The notes below the pieces were generated by a model that saw nothing but the letters and a program-made list of their open reading frames with translations, did not search any database and was not told where the DNA came from. 64,000 nt of DNA, taken from contig NC_092362.1 of the NCBI RefSeq assembly GCF_030848805.1, positions 12,879,642 through 12,943,641 of the forward strand, given 5' to 3'. Both the position numbers and the translations under genes were made by a program. This DNA comes from Temnothorax longispinosus. Taxonomy: Eukaryota; Arthropoda; Insecta; Hymenoptera; Formicidae. Numbering within the stretch: the stretch's first letter is position 1; every line of letters starts with the position of its first letter. Below are positions 53,446 through 64,000 of the stretch, piece by piece.

Positions 53446-56293
53446 ATGACTGGTTGTGTAGCTCCTGACTGCACAGATTCTGACGAAAAGGGATTTATAA
53501 TGAAAATTTTTCCCCGAGATCCAGTTCGGCGTGCTCAATGGGCAGCAAATGTTAATAGAAAAGAGTGGATACCTACTGAAAGATCATTTCTTTGTGAAGT
53601 ATGTTCAGGATTATTTATACAATTGATTTATTTATACAATTATTTATACCTCATGAAGCATGTTTAATGTTTTTATCGTGACTCTAAAATGAAATATTTA
53701 AGATTTTACTATTTATTATTTCAGGTACATTTCGCACATGTGGGAAAATAACCGAGTTGACGGAAAAAGAAAGCTTAAGATAAATGCTGTGCCAACGATA
53801 TTCGGAAGTAAAGCCAAGAAGATCGTAAGTTCTAAAAATCAAAAGCATATAAGAGGCAGATGCAAATTTATGGAAAAGCATTATATATTTATTTAAAAAT
53901 TGTAAATTAGTAATGGTAAATCTTAAATATTTGATTTGATCAGAAAAGTCACCGTGAAAACATGAGACATACTTCAGTGAATGATGAGGTAGGCTGTGTT
54001 AACAAACATAATGTACCAGTACAAAGTATTGTACCAGTACAAAGTATTGTATCAGTACAAAATAAAGAAGAAAATAACGATTGCGAGAATGAACTGCAAT
54101 TAGAAAGTGCCAAAAGTAAAAAAGAAAATAGTGAAGTTAAAAACATGTCGCGTACAATAAAAAAACAGAATCAAATTATATGTGAACAATCACGTATAAT
54201 TAAAAAGCAGAATGTTAGACTAAGAAAATTTAAAAAATGCTTGCTTACTGTACGACATGACTTAAAATTGAAAAAGAAACAAAAAGAGCAATCTAATTAT
54301 ACAGCTCTGTTAAGTAAGCTACAAGAAATCTTCACTGACGATCAAATTGCAGTTTTAAAGAACAATAAAAGAGCAAAGAAATGGAGCAACAAATCGATCA
54401 TGAAAGCACTTTAATTAAGGTTTTCTTGTGGCATCACCGGTTACGAAGAACTTCGTCGCCAGAAATTTCCTTTGCCAGGACTTAGAACGTTACGAAGAAA
54501 AATAGAAAACTTTAAATTTGAAAGCGGAATTTTGGACGATATTTTCAATTTTTTAAAATTGAAGGTGTCGAATTGGAACGAAATTGATAAAGAATGTTGT
54601 TTAGTATATGATGAAATCAGCATTTCATCAGGAAAATTTTTTGATAATTCTTCTCAAAGTTACATTGGTGATGTAACTTTACCAGAACATACAGGTATAG
54701 CGTCACACGCTATGGTATTTATGTTATGCGGTATTACATGTCGTTGGAAACAAATTATTGGTTATTATTTTACAAGTAACGGGTTTAATGGTGCTACATT
54801 GCAACCAATAATAGTTGATATACTTCACAGAGCCAACTCAATAGGTCTTACCGTAAATTCCATTACCTCCGACATGGGATCTTGCAATCAGTTTATGGAA
54901 AGCGTTTGGGATTACGGTTGGAAAGTACACCAAATGTATAAATTATGTAACACATCCAGTTGACTCTAATCGTAATTTGTATGTTATCGCGGATGTGCCC
55001 CACTTATTAAAAAATTTAAAAGCGTGTATTTTAAATAATAAGTTCCTCTTACTACCTAAAAATATTGTACGTAAATATAATTTGCCAACAGATAGGGTAC
55101 AAGCAAAACACTTCGAAGAAATAATTTTCGCACAAAAAGAACTTCAATTTTTATTAACGCCAAAATTAAGTATGAATGATGTCGATACGAAGAATAATTT
55201 TGATAAAATGCGCGTCAATAAAGCGAAAAATTTATTGAGTCATGAAATGAGCACTGCTTTGGAGTTTTTAGCCGATGAAAATTCAAAACCAGAATACATT
55301 GCTACAGCATTTTTTGTTAAAATGATAGTAAAATGGTATACGATTATGACTTCAAGGCACTGCTGCATTTCTTTGGGTACAAAAGACTTAGAGAAATATA
55401 AAGATACTGTTTCATTTTTAAATGAAATTATAGAGATATTTAGTAATCTTCATATTGGTAACAAAGGAGATTTTAAACCTGTTCAGAAGGGAGTTATTAT
55501 TTCAACTAAATCTGTTTTAGAATTGGCAGATTATCTCTTTCGTGAGAGAAAATTTCAATTCTTACTGACAGGTAGACTTACGCAAGACTGCGTAGAGAAT
55601 CTTTTTTCTGTTCTTCGAAGTAAAAATGTTACATTAAATGCTTTACAATTTAAAAATAATCTTAAATTAATTGCCACTTCTTTATATATGCGTTCAATTT
55701 CTCGAGCTAATTACGAAGAAGATGATGCACGATATGTAACAGGTTTTCTTGATGTAATTGCTGAACACAAATGTGAGTCTCGTAATGAATCAAATGCCAA
55801 TCTATCGTACGAACCAACAACTCAGGAAGTAAAAGAATTGAATACTGTAGAATGTAATATTTTATATAGTATCGCTGGATACATTGTAACAAGCATTAAA
55901 AAAAATACAAAACTTTGTAAGCATTGTATTGGAAGTTTAGGTTCTACTCATCGAAATTTGTCCCAATATGCGCGATTAGTACGATTGCGAAGTTATAAAA
56001 ACAATACATTGTTTTATGTAAACAATCAAACATTTCAGTTATTTAAAAAAATGGAGTATATGTTTAGGCGGTATCAGAAATCGTGCAATAACAATCGTGG
56101 TTACAAAAACTTTTTAGTTGCTACATTTTTAGATATTTTGAGTAACAGTCATATTTTGTTGTGTCATAATTTACATTTAAAGATAGCAAATAGATATGCA
56201 ATTTACAGAATGAGGATAACGAATAACAAAACAATTGTTAAACGTAAATATTATGACAGTAAGTCAATGGCGATGCACAGTGCAATAAAATAA
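53446..56293 (+). pseudogene. P-element transposase (THAP9-like), three lesions
   Basis: Exon 1 (53446-53598) encodes the THAP zinc finger start: MTGCVAPDC, W in RRAQWAANV, then LCE before GTATGT. Exon 2 (53725-53824) supplies VHF and, one frame away, RVDGKRKLK and AVPTIF. It is 100 nt, so an indel breaks the finger. Exon 3 from 53944 has a leucine-zipper-like coiled coil, a TAA at 54412-54414, then CGITGYEELRRQKFPLP and the RNase H-like core LVYDEISISSGKF (first Asp) and ITSDMGSC. A one-base shift near 54950 follows, then NLYVIADVPHLLKNLK, RLTQDCVENLFSVLRSKN (catalytic Glu region) and the C-terminus. A 5' UTR intron (donor near 53227, acceptor near 53442) is likely. Confidence 0.9.
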
Positions 56294-56336
56294 AACAAAT
56301 TGTTACAGTGCAATAAAATAAAACAAATTGTTACAT
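56281..56336 (+). repeat. 28-bp tandem duplication after the transposase stop
   Basis: GTGCAATAAAATAAAACAAA..TTGTTACA occurs twice back to back. Each copy contains AATAAA, so it could serve as polyadenylation signal. Confidence 0.8.
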
Positions 56337-56703
56337 TTTATTCTTTTAATTCCCTTACGGAAAAAAACTACAGCGGATTACAGAAAATTATATTACAGGA
56401 ACTACATAAAAGTATTACACGAAATTACAGACTGAAGTATTGTAATATACTGTAATATTTTCGTACTATACGCTCGGATTACAGGAAAATATTACAGGAA
56501 AATAGCCTGTATCCTGTCATTTAGTGGCTCCTGCTTGATTTTAGAGGATTTTCCTTTGAAATACGGTCTCAAGAAGATATTTTAAAATCTAGAGGAATAT
56601 CCTCTAACCATGAGACACTAGACTTAAGATTGCAGTCCTCTTAATACTAGAAGACACTGATTTCCGATATTCACCCGGCATAAAAAAAAATTATTTTTTT
56701 CGA

Positions 56704-56958
56704 AATTTTATTACTATTTTATAACTAAATTTCAAAAATTTGTTTCTTAAGATGCAGTCTATGATTATAAATATTTTCTTGTATTTGAAAAACACACTTA
56801 CCTTGGTGGGATTCGAACTCGGGACCTCTGGATCGTGAGCCAACTGCCTTACGTGGTAGACTACTTCTTAATTTGATGTAAGTGTTATATATAGTCTACA
56901 TATGTCATAACCAGCGCAAATATATAATTTTTCAAAAATCATCTTAAGAAACAAATTT
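56704..56958 (-). repeat. MITE carrying a tRNA-like sequence, copy 1
   Basis: Bounded by TTTGTTTCTTAAGATG (56739) and CATCTTAAGAAACAAA (56940). The minus strand at about 56811-56874 reads GAGTTCGAATCCC, a B-box-like motif, after a GTTGGCTCACGATCC stem-loop. The T stem does not pair properly, so it is not a working tRNA gene. Copy 2 lies at 60929-61170. Confidence 0.65.
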
Positions 56959-57295
56959 TTTCACTTATCAGTAGAATATTTTTTTTGTGAATATTTTGCC
57001 GATATTACAGGATAATAATAGCCTGTAATATCACTGTGGAATTATAGGAAAATAATCTGTAGTGTATAATTATAATATATATAAGAAAAATATATATTTA
57101 TATGATGTCAAAATGGCGAATACCCTGTATACACACTGATACTTTATATTTTTTTATATTTATTTACTTATAAAATATAAAATTAAAAAATAATAAAATG
57201 TGGTTAAAAAGTGATACATTAAATCTAATAAATTTCAAACAATATTTATAGAAATAATTTATATACAGCTGCATTAAAGTAAAAGTATACTATAC

Positions 57296-57452
57296 ATGGA
57301 GGGGTAAAAACCACAGTGGTGTAACTCAAATTTTTAAAAATCTTTTCTCGTGTGCATCGATGCAATCTGTACAATATATAAATTGCATCTATGCACACGA
57401 GAAAATATTTTTAAAAATTTGACTTACACCACTGTTGTTTTTACCCCTCCAT
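57296..57452. repeat. hairpin MITE, about 157 bp
   Basis: ATGGAGGGGTAAAAACCACA..GTGTAA is mirrored by TTACACCAC..TTTTTACCCCTCCAT, and inner arms GTGTGCAT..AGAAAA also pair. The loop lies near 57375. Confidence 0.8.
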
Positions 57453-58106
57453 ATATGATGAGACTCGCTATTTTAAATTTCATGGATTACTGTTAGCATT
57501 ACGTTTAATACATGCGTGTAGTAGTGTATTACACATTTTGTAAATTACATGTGTAGTCTACTACACAAGTCACTTACCATACGTGTAGTATATATATTAC
57601 ACATATAATGGATTACACGTGTAGTCTACTACACAAATCACTTACCACACGTGTAGTATATTACACATATAGTGGATAACACGTGTAGTGGATTTCACAC
57701 TTCATGATTAGACATATGTATTCCATATTACAGGAATTTCACGCACTAAAGGAATTACAGCGTGTAATAACTACAGATTATTGTGTTCCTTTCGGTGATA
57801 ACTACAGGGGGTCCTGTAGTAACTACACAAGTGTAATATTTACTGGCTGTAGTTTCTTTTCATAAGGGTTTATTCCTTGATCATCGAATGGTTAAATTTT
57901 CACTTTGAGGTTATAGTGATAATATAGCGTACTCGATTTCCTGACTCGGAGTCGGGTCTAGTCAGTAAATTGAATACGTTTATAATTATACGCATGCTCT
58001 GAAGCTACCCCCACTCAGATTAGAGAAAAAATGGCGGACCAATCAAAACGCTCTAAAATCAGATTTCTGATGGCCAGACTCTTATTAAAGGGTCTCTAAG
58101 CGGACG

Positions 58107-58250
58107 TATACTGACGCGCCGCCTGAGAAAGTGGACGTCAACTACGTCGTTACACTTGGCAACGGTACACACATGGTTTGTCTCCGTGCTATGGTTCGTG
58201 TCCGAACTACTCAGATGGAGGGGATATGCTAGTCGGCTGACTCGGTACTC
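58107..58250 (+). mobile_element. right piece of the CAGAGAGAAACC repeat split by the P element
   Basis: GACGCGCCGCCTGAGAAAGT, ACATGGTTTG and TTCGTGTCCGAACTA match the left arm at 46787-46885. The far boundary is not resolved; 58250-58480 holds no recognisable gene. Confidence 0.65.
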
Positions 58251-58488
58251 GGCAAGCTTCGAGCGGGGAGAGAAGGGCAGACATACGATTTGCTGTCTCC
58301 TTCTCGCTTGAGATGTGACGTAGCTGCTTAGCACGCGCCGGCTATGCCACGATGCCATGCATTTCGGGTATCGCTCCTCGCGTCTCGCCGAGTGCCGAGT
58401 CTCGAGTTGGCAAATCGACGATGTGCTATACGTTACATTTACGTTTTATAAATATAAAGATTGAAAATATAATTAATTTAAAAAATAT

Positions 58489-59463
58489 GGTAAATGTTTA
58501 CAATTAGGGCCTGACCTCCGATGACCTTGACCTTGACATATGTTGTCAAGGTCACCCTCCTGAGTGACCTTCAGAAGGTTTTAGTCGGGGGTCGCTTTTT
58601 TATTAAAAAGTTATTAACAAAAAAAAGTTTGGCGACCTCACCGATTTCAATGACCTTGATATATGTTGTCAAGGTCATGACACCGAGTGACCTTCAGAAG
58701 GTTTTAGCCGTCGCTCGTTATTCGTTAAAAAGTTATTAACAAAAAAAGTTTGGAAAATACGTAGCTTAGATGACGCGTTTTACAAATATTTAACTGTTTA
58801 AAGCGCGTCACTAATCTACATAGGTTAGATGACGCGCTTTAACAGTATTTAATTGTTTAAAGCGCGTCAACTAACCCATGCGTAAACCATTTCGGGGCTA
58901 CCGCACCTCTCCCGAAAGCAGGGGGTGTGGGTGAACCTCGGTTCGCGTGAAAAGTGTATGCGTGAACTATTTCGGGGCTACCGCACCTCCCCCGAAAGCA
59001 GAGGGGGGTGTGGGTGAATCTCGGTATGCGTGAAAAGTGTATGCGTGAACTTTTCATACGTGGAAAGTTAATATGCGAGATGCCACATGAGTTAGATGAC
59101 GCGCTTTAAAAATATTCAACTGTTTAAAGCGCGTCATCTAACCCATGTAAGTATTCTCTGGTTTAACAAAAAGACTTCAATTTATCAACAATTTACTGCT
59201 TTAAATGTTGTGTTTTGGTAAAGCAGCGACTTTCTCGCGAAATAAAGTATTCTCTGCTTTAAAGAAAAACGTAATATTAGTCGTTTATGCCTCTCAGTAC
59301 TTAAAATAACTGCTATATTTTCGAAACTTTTTTTGTTTATAACTTTTTAATAAGAAGCGACCCCCGACTAAAACCTTCTGAAGGTCACTCAGAAGGGTGA
59401 CCTTGACAACATATGTCAAGGTCAAGGTCATCGAAGGTCAGGCCCTAATTGTAAACATTTACC
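58489..59463. mobile_element. 975-bp foldback element with 8-bp duplication AAAAATAT
   Basis: GGTAAATGTTTACAATTAGG starts at 58489 and is mirrored at 59463. Arms of about 135 bp continue through GGGCCTGACCT and CCTTGACATATG. AAAAATAT flanks both sides (58481-58488 and 59464-59471). Inside are two direct copies of a TGACCTTGACATATGTTGTC block, three hairpins built on GATGACGCGCTTTAA, and two copies of TTTCGGGGCTACCGCACCTC. The end sequence GGTA..ACAATTAGGG and duplication size match the element in the maltase intron (531-1246). Confidence 0.85.
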
Positions 59464-59739
59464 AAAAATATTTATAAACATAAAAACTAAAATTCGTAAA
59501 TGTAATGTATAGAAATCCTTGTTCTGGCCAATACGCTCTTATATAAAAAAAGTCTTACATTAAAAACCTTTACTTTAGCATAATAGTATTTAAATTGAAT
59601 ATTTAAAGGCATAACAATAATTACATATTAACTATATCGAGAAAAAAAGTAGTTTATAATGTTCTTTTTACTCTTATTAAATTTATATTAGCTATTAATG
59701 TTTATAAGCGGCCACGAGCAACAACAGAGAGATATTGGA
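59464..59739. other. AT-rich spacer
   Basis: Nothing recognised. Confidence 0.3.
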
Positions 59740-60200
59740 TTAAAATAAAAATAATTTCTTAAATAAACAATACACATTAACGTTTCGACTGTACTTAGTC
59801 TTCTTCGGGACGGATTACTACGATAGAAAAAAATAAATATAAAAAAACATGATAATTAATGTTCAAGTTTACATACTAAAACATTAAACATTAGTCTAGA
59901 CTAAAACATTAAACAATCACCTAATAATATAAACAAAGTAAACAATAATCTAATTAAATCACAAATATAAAAACACCGGAATAATTGAATAAAACAATAA
60001 CAAAAGATAAATTTATATTTATATTGAGAAGTGGTAAAATCTCTGCCGTCAGGAAGAGAATGTAAAGAATTATTAACGGAGGTATTCTGATTTAAAAGAT
60101 CTTTAAGATATATATTTTTCTTTTTATAGGGAAACGAAGAAAGTGAATATAACGTTAAACTTTGCATGTTTTCTTCGCCTTATTTTAAAAATTTATTTTT
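59740..60200 (-). mobile_element. Penelope-like element 3' end fragment
   Basis: On the minus strand GTCCCGAAGAAGACTAAGTA is followed by CAGTCGAAACGTTAATGTG (about 59778-59816). This has the same layout as GAAAAAGACC..GGTCGAAACGT in the Penelope-like element at 37446-40212. The 88-codon minus frame at 59901-60167 is low complexity and not assigned. Confidence 0.45.
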
Positions 60201-60649
60201 ATTTTTTAAGTAACAAAAATGCTCTTCTTTTTTGTTATATCCTGGTCACCATAAATGACAGACGGTGTAAATAATTCTAGCTGTTCTAGGTATCTAAAAC
60301 GCAAAAAGCTAAAATTTTCTTATTCAGAAGAAGTATATGTGTAGTATCGTCGAGATACTTAGAAGTATCTCGAAGAAGTATCGTCTGAACTAGAACTTAA
60401 CCAATATTTCCATTCTAGGTTCTAGGCGGCCTTTTTATCAAAAATATTATTAATCAATATTAAATAAAGCATTTACGATCTGAGCTTAGATTTTATAGTA
60501 GCCTAATAATATTTTTTATATACTATATTTACATATTTTTCCAACTTTAATCAACTACGCGCCGACTAACTTGTCAGACTTACAACACAGCTCCTATTGG
60601 ATTAATAAAATCCCCTTACACCCCTCTAATTAAATTGATTTAAATAATA
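60201..60649. other. AT-rich spacer, no gene
   Basis: A short near-duplicate AGAAGTATCTCGAAGAAGTATCG near 60360-60385. Nothing else is seen. Confidence 0.3.
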
Positions 60650-61360
60650 CTAAAGAATTTACTACTTCAACAACAGGAGCTGTCCCGGGTAGAACTTTAA
60701 AAGGGGGCCTGTAAAGGCTGTAGACAGTTTTTCCCCATTTCTGTCTAGGCCCTATCAAGGAAGCCTGGTTAGGACCTGCACAGAGATGTAACGCTTGTGT
60801 AAGTCAGAGCCTGATTTGTGTATCTGACTAGACTCTATTCTAGCACGCCTAACTAGGCCCTATCCAGACATGCCCAACTTTCCAGTAATCTTTATATGAT
60901 ATTTACATTAAAAGATTTTTTTTTCTTCAAATTTTATTACTATTTTATAACTAAATTTGTTTCTTAAGATGCAGTCTATAATTATAAATATTTTCTCGTA
61001 TTTGAAAAACAACACTTTACCTTGGTGGGATTCGAACTCGGGAACTCTGGATCGTGAGCCAACTGCCTTACGTGGTAAACTACTTCTTAATTTGATGTGT
61101 TATATATAGTCTACATATGTCGTAACCAGCGCAAATATATAATTTTTTAAAAATTATTTTAAGAAACATAATAATTAAATCAATGAATTATTTCATGATA
61201 ATAAAAGAAATAAATTTTATGTAAAAAAAATTGTAAAACCTATAATTTCACGGCAACAATCGTAGGGTTTCATGTTAGTGCCTGTTTAGAAAATTCCTTT
61301 AGGCCCTTTCTAGGCCCAACAATGGTAGACCTATTTTAGGGCATGGTAGACCAATCTAGG
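60650..61360. repeat. CTAGGCCC-rich repeat block with an inserted tRNA-like MITE
   Basis: Words such as TAGGCCCTATC, CTAGGCCCAACG and AGACCTA recur at 60740-60880 and 61290-61360. The tRNA-like MITE copy 2 interrupts it at 60929-61170. Its ends TTTGTTTCTTAAGAT and ATTTTAAGAAACAT and its B-box-like segment (61027-61090) match copy 1. No coding. Confidence 0.55.
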
Positions 61361-61765
61361 CCCAACGTTAGCAGACCTTGATTGTGGCATCCATGCCAGT
61401 GCCTATTCTAGGCCCATTAAGGAAAGTCTATCCAGAATTTGCCTTTCTCGTCCCTTTCTAGGCCCAACGTTTGCAGACCTTGATAGTGGCATCCATGTCA
61501 GTGCCTATTCTGGGTCTATTAAGGAAATTCTATCCAGAATTTGCCTTTCTAGTCCCTTTCTAGGTCCAACGTTAGCAGACCTTGATAGTGGCATCCATGC
61601 CAGTGCCTATTCTAGGCCTATATATGAAATTCTATCCAGAATTTGCCTTTCTAGTCCCTTTCTAGGTCCAACGTTTGCAGACCTTGATAATGGCATCCAT
61701 GTCAGTGCCTATTCTGGGCCTATTTAGGTTATTCTATCCAGAATTTGCCTTCTAGTCCCTTTCTA
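61361..61765 (+). repeat. 102-bp tandem array, four copies
   Basis: The word CCAACGTTNGCAGACCTTGA occurs at 61362, 61464, 61566 and 61668, an exact 102-bp period. Each unit includes GTGGCATCCATGCCAGTGCC and TATCCAGAATTTGCC. Confidence 0.9.
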
Positions 61766-64000
61766 CCCTGACGGAAAAAATTTCTATAAATAACTACACT
61801 AGAAATAGAAATTTGTACATTTTTGTTGAAATATTTAATTTTTTGTAGAAATAGTTATTTTTTTGTAGAAATATCTACGAAATAGTACCACAAATTACAA
61901 TGTTCTCAAATCAAGAAATTTTGCAGGTAGTATTTTATGAAAAACTACAATTTTATAAAAAAAATAGTACGCGAAGATCTACAAATTTTAAAAATTTAAG
62001 AAGAAACAAAATCTAAAAAAATTAAAACATCAATCAAACAATTTGGACATTTTTTTTGTTAATTAGTTTTATTAGTCTACATAACATATATTTTTTTCAT
62101 CAAGATCGGTCAAGTGGTTTTCGAGAAAAATACATTTCTTTATTTTACTTTCTCCCTGCATAACTTCTAAAAAAATGAATTTTTTTAAATAATATTTGGT
62201 GGAAAGTTTTATCATATTGGTACTAACATGTGACATTAATGTCAGCTCTGTATGATCAAGGGCCGATTTCACATGCTTACTCCGCTAGGCCCTTATGGAT
62301 AGATCCATTATAGAGTATATATTCATAATTCATATATGATTATCTATCACACGATGTATATGCGTACAATAAGTCCAACCAGATCTATTTAGATCTGTTA
62401 TATCCCATATCTAGTTAGATCTAATCAGATATAAAAATAGATCTGATCAGATATAATTCGATCTAAATTTATCTGATTATTTTTTCGCGGATGATTTAAT
62501 CAAGAGAGCCTTTATACACTTTAATTTATTTACACGCAGTTGATAATATTGATACGATTCAATTATCGAACTTCTAGGGCCCTATTGATAGTCACAAAAA
62601 TTTGTTAGTTATCTGATAGCATCTCGTCGATGATATCGCTCAAATTTTAGTTGTTACATACATCAAAAATATCAAATAATATAGATTGACGTTTGGTAAT
62701 ATAGAACTCTTGAACAAAACATTTTGAGAGTGCAGCTGATAGTTTATATTTCAAAATTATATATAAAAACAATTGTAACAGAGATTTAATTGTTATTTTT
62801 TACATCGTAAACTTTTTCATTATTTATGTTAAAATAACAATTATTATAAAAAATTACATAGAAATTTTCTCAAATATGAATGATTACCATAAGATCTTTT
62901 GAAATAAATTTTTATTAATATATATAATCAGCCTTGTTTATTTTAATTAGTTATATAATTGTTAAGTAACACAAAAATATTAAATTTTTTTTACAAAGAA
63001 ACAAAAAACCAATAGGCCAGTCATATTAGACATCGAACCTTCCAATTAATCTTCCCAGGTTGCAACCACCATGAATCGCTTTGATTTGAGGTGCTGTAAG
63101 TGGGATTTATTTTGCTTCGCAATGCGCATGCGCATTACAAAGTTATTAACAATATTATCAACAAAAAACGCAATTTTTTTTTATCTTTTCTCAAATATCT
63201 CAAAAATTAAACAAGATAGGGTAACTAACTATACGTATCTTTTTTGTAGAGCGTAAAAGCGTAAAATTATGTACAATAATGATCTGAACAACATTTATCG
63301 TCAAGTCAGTCGTTTAGCTTGCACGCGCCGTCAAAGTCCGAGACTCGGATCCCGAAAACCCTCGATTTCATCGTTTTTTTGATGTTGCGTCGGTGATTTT
63401 TTTCCGTCATTTAAAATGGAATTAAAAATTCCAAAAAAATCACACATCATCTGAGAACTACAAACAATACTTTTCAGAGTGTAACCAATTTTTTAGACCC
63501 TTTTTCTTTAGTTTGTAGCTATGTAAGCAAAAAATTTCGATTTTTTGGAATAGTCTTAGTTTTTTGCTGTTTTCAGGCCTTAGAATTTATTTGAGACAAA
63601 TTTTATCGTATGCATCTTGTTGTGGACGAAATTTGCAACAAAAAAAGACCCTTGAATTTTTTTCGTACGACAAACGCTGATTTTTTTATTGACGCGCAAA
63701 GTTATCCAATATTGCGCACAGGTCGATCGGATAACGCTTGTTTTTCACTAAAATAATTGTTTTTTATTAAAATTTACGTAATTTTTTGCACATTATTATT
63801 GAACCATATTGCAAAGCCGTTTTCAACACATTCTTTCATTTTTACTTATTTATTAACAAATTGTTTACTTAAAAATTATTATAAACAATTAGAAAAACAT
63901 GTTATGTTCGTTGTACTCGTCGTCTCATTTCAACTCAAAAAATGTTTTTAAAAAATTTATTCACATTATTTATAACATTTATTCAAACATACAGTGCATC
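61766..64000. other. AT-rich right end, no gene recognised
   Basis: CTGACGGAAAAAATTTCTAT at 61779 resembles the MITE end at 56352. Bases 62372-62480 are rich in AGATCT/CTGATC words. Bases 63050-64000 hold only short frames. No host or transposon protein was recognised on either strand. Confidence 0.35.

Larger units (their letters stand above)
56352..57868. mobile_element. MITE nested in the P element
   Basis: CCCTTACGGAAAAAAACTAC at 56352 and, inverted, CCCTTATGAAAAGAAACTAC at 57868. The interior has repeated GGATTACAG/TATTACAGG words on the left and ACACGTGTAGT..ACTACACA words on the right (57500-57720). It contains two smaller repeats (56704-56958 and 57296-57452). No coding and no certain target duplication. 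Confidence 0.65.
52893..58098 (+). mobile_element. P element with 31-bp inverted ends and 8-bp duplication
   Basis: The ends TAGAGACCCTTTAATAAGAG.. (31 bp to ..GCCATCA) match exactly in inverted orientation at 52893 and 58098. Flanks are AGCGGACG at 52885-52892 and 58099-58106. An inner subterminal pair (GATTGGTCCGCCATTTTTTC near 52960, inverted near 58026) is present. The element carries a THAP-type transposase at 53446-56293. A second repeat (56352-57868) is inserted in the 3' part, leaving about 3.7 kb of P sequence. An 8-bp duplication and 31-bp ends are the P-element hallmarks. Confidence 0.93.

Noticed and set aside
56811..56874. A tRNA gene on the minus strand
   Set aside because: It has a B-box-like motif, but the T stem does not pair, the anticodon loop has 8 nt and the same sequence sits in a second repeat copy; it is a repeat component.
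61361..61765. CRISPR-like array
   Set aside because: Whole 102-bp units repeat without distinct spacers, and the context is eukaryotic.

Overview
The window looks like transposon-rich DNA from an insect, most likely a hymenopteran and plausibly an ant. It is eukaryotic: introns have GT..AG borders, the background is AT-rich, microsatellites are common, and a TTAGG-like stretch occurs near 1001-1017. The families present (BEL/Pao, Ty3/gypsy, Penelope, PIF/Harbinger, hAT, P element, piggyBac-type, Transib-like) fit an insect. The species is not determinable from the sequence.

The only recognisable host gene is at the left edge. The last two coding exons of an alpha-glucosidase (maltase, GH13) lie at 354-494 and 1374-1446 on the + strand. 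Their shared intron carries a 716-bp foldback element with an 8-bp target duplication. I found no convincing host gene in the remaining 62 kb.

Layout. 2-6 kb: two TTAA-flanked piggyBac-type non-autonomous elements separated by a minisatellite. 6.7-7.9 kb: a near-perfect 1.25-kb palindrome. 8.1-10.5 kb: a decayed BED-finger hAT transposase, a degenerate satellite and a solo LTR. 12.0-20.6 kb: a minus-strand LINE interrupted in its 3' UTR by a BEL/Pao element with both LTRs and a 5-bp duplication; that element is itself interrupted by a Transib-like transposon. 21.7-22.4 kb: a hAT transposase C-terminus. 23.6-35.5 kb: a minus-strand Harbinger transposase split by a 10.3-kb Ty3/gypsy element, whose reverse transcriptase is in turn split by 5.5 kb of unassigned DNA holding a second Transib-like terminus. 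37.4-40.2 kb: a Penelope-like element split by an ORF1-only LINE insertion. 43.4-46.7 kb: a two-gene Harbinger element cut off next to a 1.8-kb palindrome. 49.6-52.8 kb: a minus-strand gypsy pol relic with a solo LTR inside it. 52.9-58.1 kb: a P element with 31-bp terminal repeats, an 8-bp duplication and a THAP-type transposase carrying three lesions; it sits inside another repeat and carries further repeats. 58.5-64 kb: a second 8-bp-duplication foldback element, a Penelope-like tail and tandem arrays.

The genes do not form a pathway. They are successive layers of mobile DNA, and almost all coding copies are broken. Several insertions have exact target duplications that restore an older reading frame, so the order of events can be read directly: LINE then BEL then Transib-like; Harbinger then gypsy then the 5.5-kb block; Penelope then LINE; MITE then P element then further MITEs.
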